From Alteromonas sp. MMG017 (GTDB taxonomy: Bacteria; Pseudomonadota; Gammaproteobacteria; Enterobacterales; Alteromonadaceae): a DNA stretch of 64,000 nucleotides. The stretch is from assembly GCF_018100795.1 (NCBI RefSeq), contig NZ_JAGJDY010000006.1, positions 1-64,000 of the forward strand. Direction: 5' to 3'. A program made the translations under genes and the position numbers. Shown here in pieces: positions 37,163-45,235 of the stretch; within the stretch, counting starts at the first letter, position 1, and each line of letters begins with the position of its first letter. The notes beneath the pieces were generated by a model. That model saw nothing but the letters and a program-made list of their open reading frames with translations. It had not been told where the DNA came from and searched no databases.

Positions 37163-39541
37163 CTAATTACGATTGCTCACATGAGAGCGAATTGCATCAG
37201 CTAAGTCATCACCTGTTACTAACTTAAAGTTCTGCCTTTGGCTAGGCATTACATTTCTTCCATCTTGCACCACCAATAGCCCATTTTTAAATGGCCCGCC
37301 CAGATTGGCGTTTGTGGTTTCAAGCCCATCGGTTTCCGACACGCCATCAATGCCTTTATCATAATTTGCACCAATGCTTATCATACCCACCAAGTTATAA
37401 GGTGACTCGCTCTCATACACAGCGTATTGATTATTGCCTTGGCTAGAAGCAATTAAATAGCGCACACCGTCTACATCAAATAACGACAAACCTTCAACAT
37501 CTGCGGTAACCGGTGATTCAATCGGAACAATAAACATGGGTGTCTTGTTAATTAGTCTGTTTAAAGCATTCTTGTTTGCGGCTTTAGCGCGCGTTGATGA
37601 AGGCATTGTTTTTATTTCAGAAACATCTAACGCCCAAATGCCAGCACCTTCTTCTCCCAAGTAGGCAATTTGTGCATCACTGTCCACAACGCATCCTTCA
37701 GGTTGAGACGGTAATGTAAAGTCGTGAATTAAGGTGGCAGAAACCTGAGAATGATCTGCCTTTTCAGTCATGCTCGCATTGTTGGTATAGGTGTTTGTGT
37801 TAGTTTTCGCGATGGCGTTACTATTTACATCAGTTGGCGCGTTCAACAAATAGCGTAAGTACTGGCCATCTGTGCTATTAACTAATACTTGGGTGTGATT
37901 ATTTATCGAAAACACGCACAACCCATATATATCGTTTAGCGGGGTAGGGATGTTGGTGTTAAACGTTAGCTCGCCCGTTTGCTTATCGATAAAAAAGACC
38001 GACATGCTATTGCTGCTTCGATTACTGGCCACCGCGATATCGTGTTGCGGCGCCCAATCATATGCCACGCCCACGTTATTTACTCGCCCTACCTTGTGGG
38101 ATGCAACTAACTCACCTTGTAAGTTATAGGCATTTAAGCTGCCTTTTTTGTTAGTGCCAATCACCACGCTTTTAGACGGGTTGTTTTTGTTTACCCAAAT
38201 AGCAGGATCATCTGCTGCATCACCATAATTCTCCACCACATCGGTTTCATAAATGGGCTTCAGTTCTATAGCAGAAAGCATGGGTGTCTCGTTAAAAGAC
38301 GTCTCGTTAAAAGAGGTGGGTGTCTTGATAAGAGATGCTTGGTTTGTGTGGCAGCTGTTTAGCGTTGCAATGGCCTGGGTGATGTTGGTGGTAAGCGTGC
38401 CACCAGAGTTATCATCGTAGATGTTGGCGTGAACCGTATCGCCTTTTACCCACAGCACGATATCTTCTGGAGCTATCTCTTTATCAAAGCCAAAGAAGTT
38501 TGTGGCGCACGTGTTGTGTAGCCAAAGTCCACTGTGTTCCGGGCTTACCCAAGCAGTAACCGTCTCTTGTATACCTAGAATTGTTGTAGCAGGGCTTTTT
38601 GTACGTGAGCTATTTGCAGCCGATCTATTTGTATCTGGGCTATTTGTAATCAGGCTAGCGAGAACCGTCTTGTGTGCCTCAACCCTATTAAGGGTGGCGA
38701 CCCCCTCTACCGGCGTGTCAGGCTGATTGAAAATGAGCGTGCGCTCGACCTCAGCTTCTTCATCTGCAGGCATGGCCCAAACACCGGCGTATTCGTCAGC
38801 CAAATAAATAGTTTGCTCAATATGTTTTGTTCTTGCGTGAGAAGTTTCGGCATCAGAAACTTTGGAGTCAGAAACGGTGAAATTAGGTGTGTGGTCGCTC
38901 ACCCCAAGCGCACAGCTTTTTATACCTGGGCCAATCGCCAGTGTTCGTAGCGGATGAACCGTGAGCGCGCTACCGCTTTTAGCCGGTATAGCCAAATATT
39001 GGGTGAGCATACCCAACGCATCTATATTGATGAACTGTAGCTTGCTGTCTATCTTAGCGCTACATAAGGCTTCGGAATCTTTCACGTCAGTCGCTGATGT
39101 TTGGGTAATGCTAATGGCGTGGTTTGACGTATTTTGAGTGCCTATTGTGTAGCTACGTATTTGTTGGCTATTAATATCAAACACTAAGGTTTGGATAAAG
39201 GGACCATTGGTACTTTCTGCCTCGGCACTTGATTTACCAACTGATTCGTTAGGAATTAGGTAATTTCCGGCTGCAACAAAGTGGCCTTTTTGCGACGCAA
39301 GTATATTCTTGCTATCAGCAACGGTTAAGCCATTAGTTTCACTAATTGTTACGCTTATCGTCCGGCCGTTTAATTCGTACGTTGTTTCTGATTCAGCAGC
39401 AACACCAGCACCTGTTTCTGTTAGCGTAAGGTCGGTTGAGCTTGATGCAAATGCATTAGCGCTTGCCATAACCGCTAAGCAAAAGCCTAATTGGCTTGTT
39501 TTTATGGCAAATTTTATAAGTTTGTTATTCACTTTATTCAT
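37163..39541 (-). CDS. Dual-domain beta-propeller phytase
   Basis: A 792-residue secreted enzyme that releases phosphate from phytate. It has a signal peptide (FCLAVMASANAFA, residues about 19-32), a degenerate N-terminal propeller-like domain (about 35-400, with YLADEYAGVWAM), and a canonical C-terminal phytase domain from DAADDPAIWVN through GTNKKGSLNAYNL, NNVGVAYDW, GEEGAGIWALDV, DVEGLSLF and QGNNQYAVYE. The dispersed repeat is inserted twice, at residues about 403-422 (domain junction) and about 662-670 (loop before DVEGL). It lies downstream of a broken phosphatase and a TonB receptor, behind a Pho box. Confidence 0.9.
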   Translation of the reverse strand: MNKVNNKLIKFAIKTSQLGFCLAVMASANAFASSSTDLTLTETGAGVAAESETTYELNGRTISVTISETNGLTVADSKNILASQKGHFVAAGNYLIPNESVGKSSAEAESTNGPFIQTLVFDINSQQIRSYTIGTQNTSNHAISITQTSATDVKDSEALCSAKIDSKLQFINIDALGMLTQYLAIPAKSGSALTVHPLRTLAIGPGIKSCALGVSDHTPNFTVSDSKVSDAETSHARTKHIEQTIYLADEYAGVWAMPADEEAEVERTLIFNQPDTPVEGVATLNRVEAHKTVLASLITNSPDTNRSAANSSRTKSPATTILGIQETVTAWVSPEHSGLWLHNTCATNFFGFDKEIAPEDIVLWVKGDTVHANIYDDNSGGTLTTNITQAIATLNSCHTNQASLIKTPTSFNETSFNETPMLSAIELKPIYETDVVENYGDAADDPAIWVNKNNPSKSVVIGTNKKGSLNAYNLQGELVASHKVGRVNNVGVAYDWAPQHDIAVASNRSSNSMSVFFIDKQTGELTFNTNIPTPLNDIYGLCVFSINNHTQVLVNSTDGQYLRYLLNAPTDVNSNAIAKTNTNTYTNNASMTEKADHSQVSATLIHDFTLPSQPEGCVVDSDAQIAYLGEEGAGIWALDVSEIKTMPSSTRAKAANKNALNRLINKTPMFIVPIESPVTADVEGLSLFDVDGVRYLIASSQGNNQYAVYESESPYNLVGMISIGANYDKGIDGVSETDGLETTNANLGGPFKNGLLVVQDGRNVMPSQRQNFKLVTGDDLADAIRSHVSNRN
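37532..37554 (+). repeat. Dispersed repeat copy inside the phytase catalytic domain
   Basis: Core TGGGTGTCT at 37537-37545, flanked by ATAAACA and TGTTAAT (6 of 7 bases complementary). On the coding strand it gives NKTPMF in a loop just before the conserved DVEGLSLF. Confidence 0.85.
38276..38332 (+). repeat. Two dispersed repeat copies at the phytase domain junction
   Basis: Cores at 38280-38288 and 38317-38325, with a truncated GACGTCTCGTTAA between them at 38298-38310. On the coding strand they give LIKTPTSF and FNETPML, and the partial copy gives FNETS. The frame stays open. Confidence 0.85.
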
Positions 39542-39752
39542 TGCCAGTTCCTTTTGTTACAGCGTTAGGCTTTTGTACATTATGTTGATAAAAATGGCCG
39601 TTGCGGCCCCAGTCACCTACCACTAAAAAGTTAGAAGCATTATCTTGAACTTCAAAATTATTAATGTGGTGTTGTTGGTAGTAATCGTGTGATGTGGTTT
39701 GCCCTTGGCATGTAAGTGACAAAAAGGCAAAGAGAAGCAATAGTACGCGCAT
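39534..39752 (-). pseudogene. N-terminal remnant of a secreted metallophosphatase
   Basis: A 72-residue ORF with a signal peptide (VLLLLFAFLSLTC) and then NFLVVGDWGRNGHFYQHNV, the first metal-binding strand (GDWG) of calcineurin-like/purple acid phosphatases. The protein then stops (GTGNE), while family members have 250 or more further residues including the GNH and GH metal motifs. Its stop overlaps the start of the phytase gene by eight bases. It looks like a truncated phosphatase kept between the TonB receptor and phytase, or a deletion remnant. An intact small peptide with another role cannot be ruled out. Confidence 0.65.
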
Positions 39753-39769
39753 GAACTTATCTCTAATAA

Positions 39770-39796
39770 GGGCGCGCTTATAGCGCGCCCATTTTT
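39770..39796. terminator. Intercistronic hairpin between TonB receptor and phosphatase remnant
   Basis: A 9-bp GC-rich stem GGGCGCGCT/AGCGCGCCC with a 3-base loop. A T6 run follows only on the plus strand. For the minus-strand transcript it would act as a partial terminator or RNA-stability hairpin. Confidence 0.55.
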
Positions 39797-39859
39797 TAAA
39801 CGCTGGTGTATGACGTTTTAGGGTTTAACGTGAACACAGTTTTACAATACGGATTAAAC

Positions 39860-39879
39860 AATGCGCTAATTAGCGCATT
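39860..39879. repeat. 20-base perfect palindrome over the TonB receptor stop codon
   Basis: AATGCGCTAA/TTAGCGCATT spans the receptor's TAA stop (39870-39872). It can form a 7-bp hairpin with a 6-base loop. Role unknown. Confidence 0.5.
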
Positions 39880-42575
39880 TGCCATGTAAAACCTAGTTCA
39901 AAGGTGCGGCCATATTCTTCAAATTGGGCGTTGTTAGTGCGCGAGTCGAAGTAATTATAAAATGGCTCGTTATTAATATTGATAGCGTTGAAATACACCT
40001 GCATATCATCGTTAATGAAATACTTAGCAGTAAAGTCTAACTGGGCATGTTCATCTTCAAAGCGCAGCATGTCACCGTCAATCTCTTCAAAGTTTTCACT
40101 TTTGTACGTCATGGCTAAGCGCAGGCTAAAGTCATTGGCTTCGTAGCCAAAGGTAAGATTTCCAATGGTGTCAGACTGATTTGGTAATTGGGTTTCAAAC
40201 TTTTCACCATCTAAAATGGTGGTAGCGTCTGAATCTGTGAAGGTTGCGTTTGCTGCCACTAAAAAGCCGTTATTGAATGCTTTGACCCACGACAATTCTA
40301 GCCCGTGTAAGCTGGCGCTCTCACCGTTAATTGCTTGAATAGCTTCATCGTAGTCTTCCCAACCTTCAGTGCCTGCTACATCGGCATACACTACAAAGTT
40401 ATCAATATCTTTGTAGAAATAACCGGCTGACAGTACGCCAATATCCCCAGGGTAATACTCTAAAGACACATCAAGGTTTTGTGCTTCGTAAGGTTGAAGC
40501 TCTGGGTTGCCCACTTCTGCTTCACGCTCGGTAACAAATACGCCGTCATCTTCTTCGGTTTTGCTTTCGATAATTTGGAACGCAGCGACATCTTCAAATT
40601 TAGGCCGTGAAATAGTTTGGGTATAAGCGGCGCGAAGTTGAAGCTTATCTGAAAAAGCGTAGCGCGCATTGATGCTAGGTAACCAATGATCATAATCACG
40701 CTCAGCTTCCCAAACCGTGTTTACCACATCTTCCACATCGGTTTCTTCATTTTCAATAAGCTCAACACGCATACCAGAAGTACTGAAATCAGTGCGCTCG
40801 TAGCGTACACCAGCCACAATATGAAGCTTATCAATATCAACACTACCCATAATATAAGCGGCAAAGATGTCTTCTTCGTTAACGTAGGTGGCACCGTTAG
40901 ATTCAATTTCTGAATCAAGTTCAGCCAATTCTAGTGCAGTGCGGTTGGTGGTAAAATAATCACGCATAGCTGAACGAGACAACCCTGGGCCAAAATCACC
41001 CAATGAATAGTCTGGTGAGCTATCACCAAAGTCTGACGGGTCTATATTGTCGAAGTCACCATCGTAAATGAAGATACTGCTGTCTCTGTCTTTTTCACGG
41101 CTACGGTACTTAGTCCCTAATTTTAACTCACCTATATAGCTGCCAACGTTGACGGGGCGAGCCAAATCAAGTTTAAAACTGGTTTCAGTGTCTTTGGTGT
41201 AGTTGTCTTCAAATGCAATTTCATCAAGCTCATAGGTTGATAAATCTACTGCATCAGCATCGTGTGTTATGGCAGGGCGAATAGTGTTTAAGTTGGCATC
41301 AATACTGTCGTTTTCTGTCACAAAGTTATAGTAGAGCGCGTCTGGCTCATCTTCATCAGATTTGGCATAGCCTAATTGCCAGTCGGCTTTCCAGGTTTGT
41401 AATTGATGTTCACCGCCAAGGGCTACCGTAAAGATACTCTGGGTTTCTTTTCTGTCTTTACTGCCACGCTCAATTTCTGAGTCTTCACCGTCTAGCGTGA
41501 AGGTGTTGCTTAACCGGTATTCTTCGTCTGAAAATTCACTGTAAAGCGTGCGAAGGTAATACTGGTTATTAAAATCTGGGCGGTAATCAAGGTTAACCGC
41601 TGCCCCTAAACGCTCTCGGGTAATGGTGTATTGGCGTTGTTCTACTTCATCATCGCCGTTGCTTTCTACGTTGTCAGAGCCAAAGTCTCGGTCAAAGTAA
41701 GACAAGGCTGCTGCTACGCCCCAATCTGGCGATAGTTTTTGCGTAATAGTACCTGAAATTTTGGGGCTAACTTCATCACGCAAATCGTTTTGGCTTCCTT
41801 GTACGGTAATACTCGCAGTGTCTTGTTGTTTGTCGAAGGCGCTAACACTGGTTACTTCAACAGAGCCACCAATGGCATCTCCATCCATATCAGGGGTGAC
41901 CGACTTCGACACTTCAAGGGTTTGAATCAGTTCGGAAGGAATAACATCTAATGCCACCGAGCGTACGCCAGATTCAGGCGAAGGAATGTTAAGGCCATTA
42001 ATGGTTACGTTATTTAAATTTGGATCGATACCGCGAATACCCACAAATCGGCCTTCGCCTTGGTCGCGCTCTATCGACAAGCCAGGTAAACGTTGCAATG
42101 ACTCAGCGGCGTTTTGATCGGGAAATTGACCTATGGCATCGGCAGAGACCACATTAGATATGCGATTAGATACTCGCTGTTGGTTTATGGCACTGGCTTG
42201 GCTGCTGCGTTGACCTAGTACTAATAATTCTTCAAGTTCGTCACCTTCACCCACCTCAATAGCAGGGCGTACAGTTGCATCATCCTTTACTGTAACTTTC
42301 TGCGTTACCGTTTCTTCTCCTAAATAAGAAACCTCTAAGGTATAAGTACCCGCTGGTACACCCGAGAAGCGAAAGCTACCGTCGCGACGAGATTCAGTGA
42401 TTAGGTTCAGCTCTACCAGTCGAACTTTAGCGCCTACGTATACGCGCGCTTCAGCGGCGTCGTTGAGTGTACCCGTAATGGCGCCATTGGCGGCTAAGGC
42501 TTGATGAGACAGTGAAAGGCCAAGCGCAGCAATACAGGCAATGCGTAACGCAGAATAACGGGTTTTAATTTTCAT
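39870..42575 (-). CDS. TonB-dependent outer-membrane receptor
   Basis: A 901-residue receptor. Order: signal peptide (IACIAALGLSLSHQALA), a carboxypeptidase-like regulatory domain (AITGTLNDAAEARVYVGAKV), the plug (VSADAIGQFPDQNAAESLQRLPGLSIERDQGEG, GIDPNLNNVTINGL), and a 22-strand barrel ending RTFELGFTWQMR. It imports a large substrate across the outer membrane using TonB/ExbBD energy. The neighbouring phytase and the Pho box suggest phytate or another phosphorus compound. The ATG at 42575 is preferred because the signal peptide starts there; the frame runs to 42704 without one. Confidence 0.92.
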   Translation of the reverse strand: MKIKTRYSALRIACIAALGLSLSHQALAANGAITGTLNDAAEARVYVGAKVRLVELNLITESRRDGSFRFSGVPAGTYTLEVSYLGEETVTQKVTVKDDATVRPAIEVGEGDELEELLVLGQRSSQASAINQQRVSNRISNVVSADAIGQFPDQNAAESLQRLPGLSIERDQGEGRFVGIRGIDPNLNNVTINGLNIPSPESGVRSVALDVIPSELIQTLEVSKSVTPDMDGDAIGGSVEVTSVSAFDKQQDTASITVQGSQNDLRDEVSPKISGTITQKLSPDWGVAAALSYFDRDFGSDNVESNGDDEVEQRQYTITRERLGAAVNLDYRPDFNNQYYLRTLYSEFSDEEYRLSNTFTLDGEDSEIERGSKDRKETQSIFTVALGGEHQLQTWKADWQLGYAKSDEDEPDALYYNFVTENDSIDANLNTIRPAITHDADAVDLSTYELDEIAFEDNYTKDTETSFKLDLARPVNVGSYIGELKLGTKYRSREKDRDSSIFIYDGDFDNIDPSDFGDSSPDYSLGDFGPGLSRSAMRDYFTTNRTALELAELDSEIESNGATYVNEEDIFAAYIMGSVDIDKLHIVAGVRYERTDFSTSGMRVELIENEETDVEDVVNTVWEAERDYDHWLPSINARYAFSDKLQLRAAYTQTISRPKFEDVAAFQIIESKTEEDDGVFVTEREAEVGNPELQPYEAQNLDVSLEYYPGDIGVLSAGYFYKDIDNFVVYADVAGTEGWEDYDEAIQAINGESASLHGLELSWVKAFNNGFLVAANATFTDSDATTILDGEKFETQLPNQSDTIGNLTFGYEANDFSLRLAMTYKSENFEEIDGDMLRFEDEHAQLDFTAKYFINDDMQVYFNAININNEPFYNYFDSRTNNAQFEEYGRTFELGFTWQMR

Positions 42576-42658
42576 TCTTAATCCATAAGTAGTGTGCAGT
42601 GAATAATTTGTGATGCCCAAAAATGGTAAAAATACGGCAAAACGTACGGCAAGAACGT

Positions 42659-42692
42659 AAGGTAAAAATTGGATATGACAGTTACATGACGA
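42659..42692 (-). promoter_or_regulatory. Pho box and -10 element upstream of the TonB receptor/phytase operon
   Basis: On the minus strand, read toward the receptor gene, CGTCAT-GTAA-CTGTCAT (42675-42692) matches the PhoB box, two CTGTCAT direct repeats 4 bases apart; the second is perfect and the first matches at 5 of 7. TACCTT (42659-42664) follows 10 bases later, the usual -10 position in Pho promoters. It lies about 100 bases upstream of the receptor start. PhoB control is inferred from the match and the phosphatase/phytase content. Confidence 0.65.
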
Positions 42693-42704
42693 GAAGACTA
42701 TCAA

Positions 42705-42977
42705 CGCCGGCAGAAAGGGCGAATATGAACAGATTAAAAGAAAGGTGAGCTAAATTGACCCGCTAGTAACTTATTAATAAATTTAATTATTTTATTGTTA
42801 TTTTTAAATTCAAAGCTGCACTGCCACCAATTTGTCACATTGGTGAGCCAAACTGACCCTCGACAATAAGGTTAAAAATGGGATATTTCCTGAGTCTTGT
42901 TCTACTGCTTGCCCCTAATTACTTTTATTCGTAATTGCAGGAAAAGCACAGTTTGCTACCCATAAGAGTGCTACATC
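42705..42977. other. Divergent intergenic region with no further feature
   Basis: The gap between the TonB receptor and the GGDEF gene (42576-42977) holds the Pho box described separately. The rest is AT-rich and has no ORF I can support and no copy of the dispersed repeat. Confidence 0.5.
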
Positions 42978-43973
42978 ATGTTTACGTTACGAAATGCCAC
43001 GCAGTTCAGTCACCACAAAGGCTGGCTGTTCTTTACTTTTGCTACTTGTGCATTGGCAAGCTCATTGAGCCTGAGCTTTGGCAACCCCAAGCCGCTCCCC
43101 ATTATATCTGGGCTAGATATTGTGGGTGAGGGTAGTGTAGTGCTGCTGACCCTAGGGTGGATTGTTGCGGTGTTGGCCAGTCGGCCGCCGGGTAAGGTCA
43201 CCAGCTTGTTAATTATGGGCTTAGTGTTTTTCTTATTTTCAATGACACTCGACTTACTTGATGAGTTTTTGCGTTACCCCGACTCTGCCGTGTGGCTTAG
43301 CATGATTGAGTCGATCCCCGCCGCTATTGGCATGATCATTATGACAGCGGCGCTTTATCTATGGCATTTAGAGCAGCGTGCAATCAACTTGCAGCTTCGC
43401 CGCCGAGAGTGGGACTACCGAGACCACCAAGAAATCGATCCTATCACTCAGTTGTATCGAGGCGATTACTGGCAATCACGGGTTACCGCCTTGCAAGCGT
43501 CTGGACATAACGGTTATGTGGCCATCATCGACATTAATGAATTTTCTTATTTTAATCACCGCTATGGGCAGGCCGAAGGCGACCGCTACTTGCACGAAGT
43601 TGCGCAGCTGGTGGTAATGAACCTAAGACAACAAGATTTAGCTTGTCGATATGCCGGCGATAGATTCGCGTTGTTACTGCCCAATGTGAATGAAGTCGAA
43701 GCACAAGACATTGTAAAGGAAGTTAGAGCAAGTATTGGCCATGTGGCATTTCGCTATAAGGAAGATACGGCCGCCATTTATACCAGCGCGCGAGCAGTGG
43801 TTGCGCCGCTTAGTCAGGAAGATTCGCTCACCGCTACATTGCAGAATTTGCTACTTCAGCTTGAAGATGTTGATAGGGGCGAAGGCGATGACGGGAGCAA
43901 CAAGGGCAGTGTTCTCGGTACTAAGCCCGGAACTAAGCCCGGAACTAAACCTGGTAGCAGGAACGCGGCATAG
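42978..43973 (+). CDS. Membrane protein with a degenerate GGDEF domain
   Basis: A 331-residue protein with four hydrophobic segments in the first 130 residues and a C-terminal GGDEF-like domain (DPITQLYRGDYWQSRVTAL, DINEFSYFNHRYGQAEGD). The catalytic motif is YAGDRF instead of GGDEF, so it is likely to be inactive as a cyclase and to act as a sensor or partner protein. The tail ends in a repeated GTKPGTKPGTKPG. Its stop overlaps the start of the AraC-family gene by one base, so the two are probably co-transcribed and functionally linked. Confidence 0.85.
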   Translation: MFTLRNATQFSHHKGWLFFTFATCALASSLSLSFGNPKPLPIISGLDIVGEGSVVLLTLGWIVAVLASRPPGKVTSLLIMGLVFFLFSMTLDLLDEFLRYPDSAVWLSMIESIPAAIGMIIMTAALYLWHLEQRAINLQLRRREWDYRDHQEIDPITQLYRGDYWQSRVTALQASGHNGYVAIIDINEFSYFNHRYGQAEGDRYLHEVAQLVVMNLRQQDLACRYAGDRFALLLPNVNEVEAQDIVKEVRASIGHVAFRYKEDTAAIYTSARAVVAPLSQEDSLTATLQNLLLQLEDVDRGEGDDGSNKGSVLGTKPGTKPGTKPGSRNAA

Positions 43974-45079
43974 TGATAGCTTGCTCAATGGCGACACAAG
44001 GTCCAACACAAGGGCTAATACAAGGGCAAGTCCTTTCCCCTGCACCAGTGACTAAGTTGGACAAGGTAATACCCGCGTATCACCTTGTCCATGCGGTGCT
44101 CGACGTGGCCATTCCCCGTGGTGCAAGCAAAGACAAAATACTTCGTGGCACGGGCATTTTTGAGGATAGCCTCACGATGAATACCTGCATTAGCGCCAGG
44201 CAATGTATTGCCTTACTTTCTAACGTAAGAAGTCAATGCCAAGGTAACGATGTTAGCTTTTTGATAGGTAAAAGTTTAGGTGGGGTATGGCTACGTAAAG
44301 ACATAGCCAATATTAAAAGTAGCCAAAACCTTGAGCAGGCGATTGAAGCACTTACGGCAATACGTTGGGGGAGTATTCCCTTGGTATCGTTTAAGCGCTT
44401 TGCGCTACAAGACAAAAACATTTGGGTTTTACAAGACAGCATGGGGTGTGAAAAAAGAGGTAGCCACAAGCTTTGGCCGTTTATTGCCCAGTTGTATTTG
44501 TCCATGCTGGTAGCCCTACTGAAGCAGTGGACAGGCACCCGTTTACCTTTAAGCTTTACAATCGATTCTGATAGACCACGCAATGTTCAAGATTTCGAAA
44601 CTTACCTAGGGCTTCGGGTTGCTTTCAATGCGCCGCTGATGTCTATAACCCTACCCAAATCTTGTATGACTATTCCTTTCCCTTTTGCCGATGATAAAAC
44701 AGGCGATGCTTTTGGCGAAGTGCTAGGCGAGACAAAGAGAGGTATGGACTATCAGCAATCCCAAGTAATATCAAACTTGAGTTTGCTCGACTATGTAAGA
44801 AGTCAGACCTTGAGTGAGCCGCAAAAAGGGTTGGCAGATTTAGCGGAAAGCTTAGGGTGCAGTACCGCAACGCTAAAACGAAAGCTGAGCGATCACAATT
44901 ACACATACCGAGGGTTAAGCGAAGAAGCCCGGCGGCAACAAGCCATCGTATTACTGGCGCTTAAAAAACTAAACAACGAACAAAGCGCCTCTCAAATGGC
45001 ATTTTCCGACCTGCCTAACTTTCGCCGTGCAATAAAACGGTTAACCGGCTTAACCCCAAGTGAGCTGCGTGCCCGTTAA
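43973..45079 (+). CDS. AraC-family transcriptional regulator
   Basis: A 368-residue regulator of the AraC/XylS family with the OruR/ArgR-like N-terminal 'arabinose-binding-like' region (LRKDIANIKSSQNLEQAIEALT, GLRVAFNAPLMSITLPKSCM) and a C-terminal helix-turn-helix pair (LADLAESLGCSTATLKRKLS, FSDLPNFRRAIKRLTGLTPSELR). The first residues are a low-complexity TQGPTQGLIQGQ. The GTG at 43973 is taken because it overlaps the upstream stop; the next in-frame ATG is at 43988. The target genes are unknown. Confidence 0.85.
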   Translation: MIACSMATQGPTQGLIQGQVLSPAPVTKLDKVIPAYHLVHAVLDVAIPRGASKDKILRGTGIFEDSLTMNTCISARQCIALLSNVRSQCQGNDVSFLIGKSLGGVWLRKDIANIKSSQNLEQAIEALTAIRWGSIPLVSFKRFALQDKNIWVLQDSMGCEKRGSHKLWPFIAQLYLSMLVALLKQWTGTRLPLSFTIDSDRPRNVQDFETYLGLRVAFNAPLMSITLPKSCMTIPFPFADDKTGDAFGEVLGETKRGMDYQQSQVISNLSLLDYVRSQTLSEPQKGLADLAESLGCSTATLKRKLSDHNYTYRGLSEEARRQQAIVLLALKKLNNEQSASQMAFSDLPNFRRAIKRLTGLTPSELRAR

Positions 45080-45235
45080 TTTACTTTGCATTGGGTGCAA
45101 AACCTTTTATCCTTTCATTCGTTTTTGCGTATTTGTCTAATTACCTATAAATGTAAGCGCTAGTGTAGACTCGTTCATTTATAGTCAGTCATACGTAAAA
45201 CGCCTTATAGATACAATAATCGTCGGCTATTCGCC

